From Anaerolineae bacterium (GTDB lineage Bacteria > Chloroflexota > Anaerolineae > 4572-78 > J111), in NCBI GenBank assembly GCA_020433785.1, contig JAGRCC010001074.1, positions 1-7,047 of the forward strand: 7,047 nucleotides of DNA, written 5' to 3'. Shown one piece after another: positions 1-6,835 of the stretch. Position numbers and translations under genes: made by a program. Under the pieces are notes generated by a model, which ran no database searches, had not been told where the DNA came from, and saw only the letters and a program-made list of their open reading frames with translations. Numbering within the stretch: position 1 is the first letter of the stretch; every line of letters begins with the position of its first letter.

Positions 1-1
1 T

Positions 2-2101
2 GAGGGCTGGATTACCGGCGTCCAATTGGCTTCTCTGTCGATGTACCATCACCAAGACCCAACTCACTTTGTTGAGCAATTTGCCGGAACTGACCGCTAC
101 GTTATGGAATATCTGGTTGATGAGGTCTTATCTCGGCAGCCACCCAGAGTGCGCAGCTTCTTAATGCGAACCGCCGTTTTGGACCAAGTCTGTGCTTCGC
201 TGGCAGAGGCCTTGATGGAGATAGTCATCCAGGATAGTTCTCAGCCGGCCGGGGACGAAGCTATTACGGTGACCAATGAGGCCGGACTACCGGTTGAGGA
301 GATATTGGAGACCATCCGGCACGCGAATCTTTTTTTGATTCCGTTGGATACGGAAGCCAACTGGTATCGCTACCATCATCTGTTTCAATCGCTGCTAAAA
401 CATTGGTTGCAAACCCACTGTTCGGCCCAAGATATTGCCGCCCTGCACGCTCAAGCCAGCCGTTGGTTAGCCGCGCACGGGTATATCGAGCCGGCGTTGG
501 ATCACACCCTAGCCGCCGGTGATTTGGAGCAGGCCGCCCGGCTCGTGGAACGGGATCGCCATAAGCTCCTCAACAAAGGGCAAGTGACTATTCTGGCCCA
601 GTGGGTAGAAAAGCTGCCGGAGGCGCTGATTGAGCAGCGGCCGGCTCTGCTGCTGGCGCGGGCTTGGGTCCATCGCCATCGTCACGGGGCATGGTCGTCC
701 GGCTATTCCACCTTGCTGCCGCAGATAGAAGCCTTACTGAGGTCGCAGCCCCCCACCCCAGAAGTAGAAACCCTCTGGGGTGAGTTGTATTCCCTCCAAA
801 GCGGGTTGAGCTACTTTCAGGGTGACGGACAGCGGGCTATCAGTATGGCCGAGCAAGCCCTATTAAAAACACCGACCCACCAGGCCTTTGTTCGAGGTAA
901 TACCGTGGTCAATCTGGCCATTGCTTATCGGCTGGTTGGCCGGGGTGAGGAAGCTAAGCGAGAGCTGATTAAGGCGCTTGATGAAAATTATGAGCAATCG
1001 CCAACCTACGTCCTGCGGCTATACACGCCCCTCAACACGGTTTATTTGGGTAGCGCAGACTTTAACCGGCTGGCCCATACCGCGGCGTATCAGTTGAAAC
1101 TGGCGGAGAAAGAAGGGCTGATCATTGAGGTTGGCTGGGGAAATCTTTTCTGTGGTGGTGTGGCTTATGAGCAGAATGACCTGGCGGCGGCGGCTCACTA
1201 TTTTTTACGTGTAATCGAACGACCTTACAGCGTAGAATTCCTGTCCTATTCTGAGGCAGCTTATGGGCTGATCATGACGTATATAGCTCTAGACGAGCTC
1301 GATCAGGCCAATTGGGTAGTTGACCAACTGGTCGAGACGATGCTGGCCCAAAACCGCCAACCCGCTCCCCTGCTGGCCGATTGGCTTCAGGTCCGATCGG
1401 TACTCCGTAAGGGAGATGTCAGAGCAGCCCGGCATCTGGCTTTGCCGCCCACATTTGAACCTGACCAGGAAAGTATGATGGGCCTTATGGACGGTCCCGG
1501 TCGGACCCTGGCCAAGCTGCGGCTGGCCCAACGGACCGAAAGCAGCCTGGCCGAAGCTGCCCTAATGCTTCAGCAGCTGTTGTCCGTGGCCGACGCCTGT
1601 TTCAACATCTGGCGCAAAATTGAAATTTTGGCGATGCAGGCGCTGGTCGATGATGCGCAAGGCGCTAACGATAAGGCGCTGGATAGGTTGACCGAAGCCG
1701 TTACGTTAGCCCGACCGGGTGGCGTCATTCGCACCTTTGTCGATCTGGGACCCAATTTGGCTCCGCTGCTGCAAGTCTTGGCGACGCGTAAGATTGCGCC
1801 GGATTACATCGCTTCCATTTTGGCCGCTTTCCCTGTGTCCGAACTGCCAGCGCCGTCAGCCCCTCCGCGGGATAATTCTCCGGCGCCCGAACTAATCGAA
1901 CCCTTGACCGACCGCGAACTCGAGATTTTGGAATTACTGGTTCAACGTTATTCCAACAAAGAGATTGCCAATCGGTTGGTTATCTCGCCGTTCACGGTCA
2001 AGAAACACACGACCAATATCTACCAAAAGCTGCAAGTAAAAGGGCGTCGGCAGGCGGTGACCAAGGCCAAGGCCTTTGATCTGTTGCCCAACGGTCATTA
2101 A
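2..2101 (+). CDS. MalT/LuxR-family (LAL/STAND) transcriptional regulator, 5'-partial
   Basis: This is the C-terminal ~699 residues of a large ATP-dependent LuxR-type activator. The frame stays open through the left edge: the first codons read EGWITGVQLASLSM, the conserved stretch just after the NTPase core in MalT-type proteins. The TTG at 26 is therefore internal and the true start and Walker A lie outside the window. Next comes a winged-helix/STAND region with the hallmarks FAGTDRYVMEYLVDEVL (about residues 26-44 of the fragment) and NLFLIPLDTEANWYRYHHLF (about 109-128). A long helical, TPR-like sensor region follows (about 150-600). A LuxR-type HTH closes the protein (about 633-695; LTDRELEILELL, NKEIANRLVIS, TVKKHTTNIYQKL). 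In this family the helical region binds an inducer or partner, the STAND module oligomerises with ATP, and the HTH binds promoter DNA. There is no autoinducer-binding domain, so it is not a classical LuxR. The inducer and target genes cannot be told from the sequence. Confidence 0.93.
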   Translation, partial: EGWITGVQLASLSMYHHQDPTHFVEQFAGTDRYVMEYLVDEVLSRQPPRVRSFLMRTAVLDQVCASLAEALMEIVIQDSSQPAGDEAITVTNEAGLPVEEILETIRHANLFLIPLDTEANWYRYHHLFQSLLKHWLQTHCSAQDIAALHAQASRWLAAHGYIEPALDHTLAAGDLEQAARLVERDRHKLLNKGQVTILAQWVEKLPEALIEQRPALLLARAWVHRHRHGAWSSGYSTLLPQIEALLRSQPPTPEVETLWGELYSLQSGLSYFQGDGQRAISMAEQALLKTPTHQAFVRGNTVVNLAIAYRLVGRGEEAKRELIKALDENYEQSPTYVLRLYTPLNTVYLGSADFNRLAHTAAYQLKLAEKEGLIIEVGWGNLFCGGVAYEQNDLAAAAHYFLRVIERPYSVEFLSYSEAAYGLIMTYIALDELDQANWVVDQLVETMLAQNRQPAPLLADWLQVRSVLRKGDVRAARHLALPPTFEPDQESMMGLMDGPGRTLAKLRLAQRTESSLAEAALMLQQLLSVADACFNIWRKIEILAMQALVDDAQGANDKALDRLTEAVTLARPGGVIRTFVDLGPNLAPLLQVLATRKIAPDYIASILAAFPVSELPAPSAPPRDNSPAPELIEPLTDRELEILELLVQRYSNKEIANRLVISPFTVKKHTTNIYQKLQVKGRRQAVTKAKAFDLLPNGH

Positions 2102-2182
2102 GCCATGGGTCTGTAAGACAGGCGCGACTGTATCATTCTTCATTATAGATAGATTTTCCTTGCCTATTTCTACGATGCTCTT

Positions 2183-2211
2183 TTGGCGCAGACGTAGTTT
2201 AGGTTTATAGT
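2183..2211 (+). promoter_or_regulatory. Candidate sigma70-type promoter for the pyruvate kinase-like gene
   Basis: A -35-like TTGGCG (2183-2188, 4/6 to TTGACA) is followed after exactly 17 bp by TATAGT (2206-2211, 5/6 to TATAAT). Transcription would start near 2218, leaving a leader of about 50 nt before the ATG at 2267. It lies in the 165-bp gap after the regulator, which suggests the downstream gene can be transcribed on its own. No clear intrinsic terminator follows the regulator, so read-through is also possible. This is a by-eye consensus match only. Confidence 0.5.
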
Positions 2212-2253
2212 AGCATAGCCCCTAAATACAATTGAAATAAATGCCACAACGAC

Positions 2254-2259
2254 GGAGGG
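2254..2259 (+). promoter_or_regulatory. Ribosome binding site fixing the start of the pyruvate kinase-like gene
   Basis: GGAGGG lies 7 nt before the ATG at 2267, a near-ideal Shine-Dalgarno and spacing. It supports this start over the in-frame ATG ten codons inside. Confidence 0.8.
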
Positions 2260-2266
2260 ACGAACC

Positions 2267-4156
2267 ATGCTCCAAGAATACAGTTCTAATGATATGGCTC
2301 TGAAAATTCTGGTTGACCGGACGCTGCGGGCGATCAAGTATTTAAAGGAAGAAGCACTACAGTTAGAAGAAGACCTGTCCGATGCCCTGGAAAAGGTCAA
2401 ACCGGAGTATAAACCGAGCGCCAAAAACTTAATTCACTATGTGGCTTTACGGCGTCACGATATGCGCGAATTACAAGCCGATTTACGACTGCTGGGGCTA
2501 AGCTCGCTGGGCGGCATCGAACCCCATGTCATGGCCTCGCTCAATGCGGTGCTGATGACCCTATATAACCTGGTTCACCAACCGGTCAAGCCGCAAGACA
2601 TTCACTACCACCCGATCGACCACTTTGTCGGCAACAATTTACTGGAAGAACACGCCGTTACGGTGTTGGGCCCGCCCCCGCGCAAACGGGCCGTGCGGGT
2701 GATGGTCACCATGCCCAGCGAAGCCGCCGACGACCCCACCCTCATCCGCGACCTGCTGGCCAAAGGCATGGACCTGATGCGGGTCAACTGCGCTCACGAT
2801 AACCCCGAGGTCTGGACGCGCATGCTGCATAATTTGCGCCAGGCCGAAGAAGAGCTGGACAAAACCTGCCGGGTCGCGTTTGACCTGGCCGGGCCTAAGC
2901 TGCGCACCGGCCCCATTACCCCCGGCCCCGAAGTGGTGCGCTGGCGACCGACCCGCAACCAACTGGGCCAGGTCATAACCCCGGCCACCGTCATCTTCAC
3001 CACCGACCCGCCCCCGACCGATGAGGCCGCCGAAGCTCGACCCGCCTCCGCTGAAACAATCTTACCCATCGGAGGGACGCTGCTGCCGATCGTTCAAATC
3101 GGCGATGTCATTCAGTTGGAAGACGCGCGCGGCCGCCGCCGGCGTCTGACAGTGACTGAAACCACCGCTATAAGCTGTACCTGTGTCTCCGACCGAACCG
3201 GCTATGTCGTCTCAGCCATGCCGCTCACCGTCTATCGTAACGACGAAGCGATGGGTGAAGATCATCTGGGGCAACTGCCCTCGCTGCCGCAGCGACTGCG
3301 GCTGGCCACCGGCGACACGCTGATCATCACCTCCGACGCCGAGTTGGGTCAGCCGGCTCAGCTTGACGAAACGGGTCAGGTCATTCAACCGGCTCAAATC
3401 GGCTGTACTCTGCCTGAAGTGTTTAGAGATGTGCAGGTGGGGCATCGAATTTTTCTGGATGACGGCAAATTTGTGGGCTACGTGCGCGAAAAAGTGGATG
3501 ATCGTTTCCGAGTGGAGTTGGTTCGCGTGGCGGGCGGTGCGGCCCAACTGGGCGTGGAAAAGGGCATCAACCTGCCCGACACCGTTCTGGATTTACCGGC
3601 GCTAACGGCCAAGGATTTAGAAGACCTGAAGTTTGTGGTTAACCACGGCGATTTAGTCTCGCTGTCATTTGTGCAGCGCCAGGAAGATATCGAGCAGTTA
3701 GTGGCCGAGATTAAAGGCCACCGGGCCAGGGCATTGGGGATTATCTTGAAAATTGAAGGGTTAACCGCTTTTAATAACTTGCCGCGCCTATTGCTAACGG
3801 CTCTCCAAAATCCGCCGGTGGCAGTGATGGTAGCCCGAGGCGATTTGGGGGTCGAAGTCGGCTTCGAGCGGCTGGCTGAAGTGCAAGAAGAGATTCTGTG
3901 GCTGTGCGAGGCCGCGCACGTCCCGGTGATCTGGGCTACCCAGGTGCTGGAGTCGCTGGCCAAGCGGGGTGTCCCCTCTCGGGCCGAGGTAACCGACGCC
4001 TCGATGGCCGGCCGGGCCGAATGCGTTATGCTCAACAAAGGCCCTTACATCAACACCGCCCTGGAATTCTTGTGCGACATCTTAATCCGGATGCAGACCC
4101 ATCGCACCAAAAAACGCTCTAGCCTGCGCAAGCTGAACGTGTCGAAAAATTTCTAG
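2267..4156 (+). CDS. Pyruvate kinase-family protein, large variant lacking the C-terminal domain
   Basis: This 629-residue protein has a pyruvate kinase catalytic barrel (PEP + ADP to pyruvate + ATP, the last step of glycolysis, cytosolic). Residues 1-135 form a helical, charged N-terminal domain, including SAKNLIHYVALRRHD (51-65), which I recall from a bacterial subclass of long pyruvate kinases. The barrel starts near 141. Catalytic residues are visible: R172 and N174 in MRVNCAHD, D206 in FDLAGPKLRTG, K495 and E497 in KIEG, D526 in MVARGDLGVE, and T558 in WATQVLE. The B domain spans about 216-430, roughly twice the usual ~100 residues, and contains an internal repeat. The barrel ends with MLNKGPY (588-594) where ordinary enzymes have MLSGETA, and the usual ~120-residue C-terminal allosteric domain is absent. 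L207 and K211 match the K+-independent type. It may be a true but differently regulated pyruvate kinase, or a related phosphotransferase with another substrate. It has its own promoter candidate and a strong RBS. Confidence 0.88.
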   Translation: MLQEYSSNDMALKILVDRTLRAIKYLKEEALQLEEDLSDALEKVKPEYKPSAKNLIHYVALRRHDMRELQADLRLLGLSSLGGIEPHVMASLNAVLMTLYNLVHQPVKPQDIHYHPIDHFVGNNLLEEHAVTVLGPPPRKRAVRVMVTMPSEAADDPTLIRDLLAKGMDLMRVNCAHDNPEVWTRMLHNLRQAEEELDKTCRVAFDLAGPKLRTGPITPGPEVVRWRPTRNQLGQVITPATVIFTTDPPPTDEAAEARPASAETILPIGGTLLPIVQIGDVIQLEDARGRRRRLTVTETTAISCTCVSDRTGYVVSAMPLTVYRNDEAMGEDHLGQLPSLPQRLRLATGDTLIITSDAELGQPAQLDETGQVIQPAQIGCTLPEVFRDVQVGHRIFLDDGKFVGYVREKVDDRFRVELVRVAGGAAQLGVEKGINLPDTVLDLPALTAKDLEDLKFVVNHGDLVSLSFVQRQEDIEQLVAEIKGHRARALGIILKIEGLTAFNNLPRLLLTALQNPPVAVMVARGDLGVEVGFERLAEVQEEILWLCEAAHVPVIWATQVLESLAKRGVPSRAEVTDASMAGRAECVMLNKGPYINTALEFLCDILIRMQTHRTKKRSSLRKLNVSKNF

Positions 4157-4215
4157 AGTTTCCTCTGAAAATAGTTGCCTGGAGCGTCAAACTTTACTTG
4201 GACCTGACTGTGAAT

Positions 4216-4233
4216 GACAAAGCAAGCTTTGTC
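4216..4233. terminator. Palindrome between convergent genes, possible terminator
   Basis: GACAAAGC and GCTTTGTC form a perfect 8-bp inverted repeat around AA (in practice a 7-bp stem with a CAAG loop). It sits in the 114-bp gap between the convergent stops at 4156 and 4271, where a bidirectional terminator would be expected. The stem is AT-rich and no T-run follows directly on either strand (TTTT comes about 12 nt later on the plus strand), so it is a weak candidate. Confidence 0.35.
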
Positions 4234-4270
4234 GCTCTCGTAAATTTTCATTCTTTCTTATCGGCGGCAG

Positions 4271-4975
4271 CTATTGACATCTTTCTTCTTGTTTCATTAG
4301 CACCTGCCCCCAACGGTCAAATAACATGGGGATAGACTCAGGTACATCAAACCGAAGCGGGTAGCGCTGCTCCCCCCAGTATGGCTGAGCCGGACCCAAC
4401 ACCGTAATCTGGTGGCCAATGCTGCGGCATAAACGAATCATGGCCGGGACGGCGGCGCCCCCTAGATAATAAAAATCACGGGCCTGTATTTCAAACCAGG
4501 TATAACCCAACAAACCGGCAAAAATTCGATGGCGGTAATCGCTGTAGGCTTTGGCGACAATTGTGCGCCCGCCATCTACCACCTGGCCTTGCGGCTCCAT
4601 GCTCAACTTGAATTCCACTTCGGTGGGTAACAGCTTGCCGGCAGTAGGGAACACCAGACGCGTGGTGGCGACGACATGATTCTGGTCGTCCCAACCGAGC
4701 AGATGGACCGCCTGGGCATCATAATCATCCTGCTCAAGGCCGGTAGGAAACATCTCCGGTTTGGCCCAACCTTGGTCAATGACCGCTTCGTATCTCAGGC
4801 GGTAGGCAGCCTCTTGTTCATCCGCTGATTGAGCCACACTAAAGCGAATCGGCGCCGCCGAGGCGATGAAATGAGCGGCAATACCATCGGCGATGACTCG
4901 CTCTGAAGGCGTCAAACTGAACCTGAACCCCATTACAACCGTACTTTCTTGTTTACAACCTTGCCCTCCAACCAT
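4271..4975 (-). CDS. LuxI/FeeM-like GNAT-fold N-acyl amino acid synthase candidate
   Basis: This 234-residue protein looks like the acyl-synthase branch of the GNAT fold (LuxI homoserine-lactone synthases, FeeM N-acyl-amino-acid synthases, exosortase-associated acyltransferases). Visible support is RLRYEAV (59-65) with W70, then EQDDYDAQAVHLL (81-93), which places E81, D83 and D86 with the spacing of LuxI E43, D45 and D48. ATTRLVFP follows with R106 in the place of LuxI R69, then VDGGR (133-137) where LuxI has ExxR. The C-terminal TVLGPAQPYWGEQRYPLRFD (191-210) resembles the end of FeeM-like proteins. Such enzymes join a fatty acyl group from acyl-ACP to an amino-acid-derived acceptor in the cytosol; the substrate here is unknown. 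The ATG at 4975 directly follows the TGA of the upstream gene (TGAATG), which suggests coupled translation. An in-frame ATG at 4933 is an alternative start, and neither has a strong RBS. Family call fairly sure, product not. Confidence 0.7.
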   Translation of the reverse strand: MVGGQGCKQESTVVMGFRFSLTPSERVIADGIAAHFIASAAPIRFSVAQSADEQEAAYRLRYEAVIDQGWAKPEMFPTGLEQDDYDAQAVHLLGWDDQNHVVATTRLVFPTAGKLLPTEVEFKLSMEPQGQVVDGGRTIVAKAYSDYRHRIFAGLLGYTWFEIQARDFYYLGGAAVPAMIRLCRSIGHQITVLGPAQPYWGEQRYPLRFDVPESIPMLFDRWGQVLMKQEERCQ

Positions 4976-5713
4976 TCAGTTGGAGTTGCGGCTTAAACTC
5001 GGTAAAAACGATGGCTGCCCAGTGGTGATGGCATTGCCGGCCAGTAAGACAAACGAAACAGGGGGACTAACATTGGTTCGGGTACCGTTGCCCACTGTTG
5101 AAAGGCGGTAAAATAAATTGTTCTGACCGAACTGATAACTCTGCGCGTTTAAGGTAAAGGTCGAGGCACTGAGTTGGGACACTTCACCCACGCCACTCGC
5201 ATTACCTTTGTTGGCAGACTGGACCAACAAAATATCCTGATAACGGATCGAGGTCGTGGCGATTGCGGTTCCACTGGCAAAAGAGGCTTTGTTATCAAAG
5301 CTCCGGTTTGGCGGCGACGGTGTATAGTAAATGGTCATGGGGCCTTGCGAGTTGATAACAAAAACATCGGTCAGAATGGCTCGGGAAGTTAATGTGGCTT
5401 CGGCTACAAATGTAAATCGAGCCGTGTCCTCTGAGGGATTGAGCGGATTGCTATAAATTTGGCTAGTACTTAATCCCCTAATATAGGTCAGATAGCCAAC
5501 CCCGCTGAAGCTGGCATTGTTTTGATCGATGCGCCCAATGATCTCGAAAGCATTCTGTCCGGCTACGCCTACCCCCACCTGCTGCGGCGCCGCGCTAACG
5601 GGGCTGAGTGGCCAACTCATAATGAGGAACAAGATAACGGCCAACACCACCCCTCCAATTAGACCGACATAACGAGGGATCGATTTAATAGTGAAGCTTT
5701 TAATGATTGACAT
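4976..5713 (-). CDS. Exported beta-rich protein of unknown function
   Basis: I do not recognise a family. From the ATG at 5713 it is 245 residues. It starts with a lysine/arginine-containing stretch (KSFTIKSIPRY), then a hydrophobic segment (about residues 17-34), then SPVSAAPQQ. This is a good signal peptide with a likely signal peptidase I site after SAA or SA, giving a mature protein of about 200 residues outside the membrane. The mature part is rich in Ser, Thr, Asn, Gly and aromatic residues in alternating strand-like patterns (for example GRIDQNNASFSGVGYLTYI and RYQDILLVQS), suggesting a beta-sandwich or barrel. No cysteine is present, and I see no lipobox, LPXTG or C-terminal anchor. 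A GTG at 5722 extends the frame by three codons, but AGGGTG lies 6 nt before the ATG and overlaps that GTG, so the ATG is preferred. It abuts the acyl synthase gene (TGAATG) and is probably co-transcribed with it. Its base composition looks more AT-rich than that of the pyruvate kinase gene. Confidence 0.75.
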   Translation of the reverse strand: MSIIKSFTIKSIPRYVGLIGGVVLAVILFLIMSWPLSPVSAAPQQVGVGVAGQNAFEIIGRIDQNNASFSGVGYLTYIRGLSTSQIYSNPLNPSEDTARFTFVAEATLTSRAILTDVFVINSQGPMTIYYTPSPPNRSFDNKASFASGTAIATTSIRYQDILLVQSANKGNASGVGEVSQLSASTFTLNAQSYQFGQNNLFYRLSTVGNGTRTNVSPPVSFVLLAGNAITTGQPSFLPSLSRNSN

Positions 5714-5719
5714 TTTTGA

Positions 5720-5725
5720 CACCCT
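5720..5725 (-). promoter_or_regulatory. Ribosome binding site deciding the start of the exported protein
   Basis: On the minus strand AAAAGGGTG ends 6 nt before the ATG at 5713. It contains the alternative GTG codon itself, so initiation at the ATG is favoured. Confidence 0.6.
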
Positions 5726-5793
5726 TTTGAATAAAGAAGGAGCTTATAAAAAAACACCAGACTAACCGGCCCATAGCCGCTGTACAACTTTTA

Positions 5794-5813
5794 CTGAACT
5801 GAACCAGTTTCAG
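5794..5813. repeat. Small imperfect inverted repeat upstream of the exported-protein gene
   Basis: CTGAACTG and CAGTTTCAG pair over 8 bp with one bulged T and an AAC loop, about 80 bp upstream (minus strand) of the ATG at 5713. It could be an operator or leader hairpin. No T-run follows, so it is not a standard terminator. The rest of 5714-6012 shows no convincing gene. The only other signal I see is a weak 4-bp stem followed by a T-run on the minus strand near 5748-5770, which could end the SnoaL transcript. Confidence 0.3.
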
Positions 5814-6012
5814 GAGATTGGTTTGAGGATTAAGCCTATGAGGACGCGCGAATAGACCAATCAGGTTGAAGTCAATAGGCGCTATTGTACTTGAAGTCGG
5901 CTCAAAATAGCAAAAGGTCATTCATTCTCAATACAGCGACAAGGCGACATCAACGACTTTGGCCTTTCAACAACGACCGTCAACCTTGCCATCATTTCGC
6001 CGGCCGAACCGA

Positions 6013-6444
6013 TTAAGCTGCGGGTGTCACCTCCAACTGTCTCAGAATCGTCAGCCGGTCAAAATAGCTGCGCAGTTTGGTCAACCGGCCATTGGTCACC
6101 TCCCACACATCACACGCGCCAAAGGTCATTACCCGACCGGTCGCCGGAAATTGTCGGTGGGGGCCAATTAACGGGCCGGTGTGGGTACCATGCACAATAA
6201 ATTCATTAATCACACCAGTTTCGTGACTGACCTGGTTGACCAATTTAGCCGTGCAATCCGGGAAGGCGATTTTGACGCGCTGCAGAAACTCTCTGAAGCC
6301 CTCCAAACCGTGGAAATGCAAATCAAACGGCATCAACACCAACTCGACATCGGCCGAGATACAGGCTAGAAACGTGTCTAAATCATTTCGGTTGAAGGCG
6401 TCATACATTAGACCAACTAAGGCAGCGTTATCCGGCGCGGCCAT
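6013..6444 (-). CDS. SnoaL-like (NTF2-fold) protein
   Basis: This 143-residue protein has the size and pattern of stand-alone SnoaL/ester-cyclase-like proteins, cone-shaped alpha+beta barrels that act on hydrophobic ligands or as small isomerases and cyclases. Visible hallmarks are LMYDAFNRNDLDTFLACISADVEL at the N-terminus (here about residues 11-34), then HFHGLEGFREFL, AFPDC, a central HGTHTGPLIG, and SYFDRLTILRQLEVTP at the C-terminus. The frame stays open to an ATG at 6516, but GGGAGG (plus-strand 6451-6456) sits 6 nt before the ATG at 6444 and the homologous pattern begins there, so 6444 is chosen. The longer form would add an arginine-rich stretch that overlaps the upstream gene. It lies 32 nt downstream of the ABM-domain gene and is probably co-transcribed with it. 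Substrate unknown; a polyketide role should not be assumed from the family name. Confidence 0.85.
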   Translation of the reverse strand: MAAPDNAALVGLMYDAFNRNDLDTFLACISADVELVLMPFDLHFHGLEGFREFLQRVKIAFPDCTAKLVNQVSHETGVINEFIVHGTHTGPLIGPHRQFPATGRVMTFGACDVWEVTNGRLTKLRSYFDRLTILRQLEVTPAA

Positions 6445-6450
6445 CCTCGT

Positions 6451-6456
6451 CCTCCC
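6451..6456 (-). promoter_or_regulatory. Ribosome binding site deciding the start of the SnoaL-like gene
   Basis: GGGAGG on the minus strand, 6 nt before the ATG at 6444, lies in the 32-nt gap after the stop of the ABM gene. It argues against the upstream in-frame ATG at 6516. Confidence 0.75.
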
Positions 6457-6476
6457 GGCAGGCATAAGGGTAGCGG

Positions 6477-6764
6477 CTACTTGACCGCCACATCGACGAT
6501 CTCGCCGTCGTGCCACTCCGGCTCGGCGGTGAGCACGGCTTGCAGTTCCAGAAATCGTTCGTGCTGTTCCGGGCTGGCGGCGTTGGCCTGATACGCCTCG
6601 CGGCTTTCAAACACCGCCACCAGATAAAACTCATGGGGATTGGCGTCCATCCGAAAGACATAACGGGCCATTTGCCCGGGGGCCATGTCGATGCGTTTGG
6701 ACAGCGCTTCTATCTCCGTGATTTTATCGGGGTTGACTTGAATTTTGGCAATGGTTCCGTACAT
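6477..6764 (-). CDS. Antibiotic biosynthesis monooxygenase (ABM)-domain protein
   Basis: A 95-residue single-domain protein of the dimeric alpha+beta barrel type. The start MYGTIAKIQVNPDKITE and the later ARYVFRMDANPHEFYLVAVF give the beta-strand pattern. The motif FESREAYQANAASPEQ followed by EPEWHDGEI near the C-terminus is typical of a common subfamily of small bacterial ABM proteins. Members include cofactor-free monooxygenases and heme-degrading enzymes, but most, including this subfamily, have no tested substrate. The length is complete for the family. AAGGAG (plus-strand 6773-6778) lies 8 nt before the ATG at 6764 and fixes the start; the stop is TAG. It stands between the DinB-like gene (143 nt upstream) and the SnoaL-like gene (32 nt downstream), suggesting one leftward transcript. 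Confidence 0.85.
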   Translation of the reverse strand: MYGTIAKIQVNPDKITEIEALSKRIDMAPGQMARYVFRMDANPHEFYLVAVFESREAYQANAASPEQHERFLELQAVLTAEPEWHDGEIVDVAVK

Positions 6765-6800
6765 GGTAAGTTCTCCTTAAAGGGTTAATGGTTGCGTTGG

Positions 6801-6835
6801 CCAGGCGTATCTGTTTAACCATCAGGTACGCCTGG
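6801..6835. repeat. Inverted repeat (hairpin) between the DinB-like and ABM genes
   Basis: CCAGGCGTATCTG (6801-6813) and CAGGTACGCCTGG (6823-6835) form a 13-bp stem with one mismatch, around a 9-nt loop. The mismatch is G-U in plus-strand RNA and A/C in minus-strand RNA. TTGCG (6792-6796) and CGCAA (6836-6840) can extend it across a 4-nt bulge. On the coding (minus) strand it lies in the leader or intercistronic region, about 37 nt before the ABM start. There is no U-tract after it, so it may be an mRNA-processing or stability hairpin, or an operator, rather than a terminator. Confidence 0.55.

Noticed and set aside
26..28. TTG as the start codon of the regulator
   Set aside because: The frame is open to the left edge and the codons before it (EGWITGVQ) belong to a conserved family motif, so the gene begins outside the window.
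3478..4038. 186-codon minus-strand frame opposite the pyruvate kinase gene
   Set aside because: It lies fully antisense to a conserved catalytic domain, has low-complexity Ser/Arg-rich content and shows no recognisable motif; it is a shadow frame.
2..4975. LuxR/LuxI quorum-sensing pair formed by the regulator and the acyl synthase
   Set aside because: The regulator is of the MalT type without an autoinducer-binding domain, and the two genes are separated by another gene on opposite strands.
5743..5771. Possible promoter for the exported-protein gene (TATAAG at 5748-5743, minus strand)
   Set aside because: The -10-like hexamer is good, but the sequence at the -35 position (GGCCGG) does not fit and there is no extended -10.
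5700..5921. 73-codon minus-strand reading frame in the gap upstream of the exported-protein gene
   Set aside because: There is no clear ribosome site and no family resemblance, and it overlaps the start of the better-supported gene at 5713.
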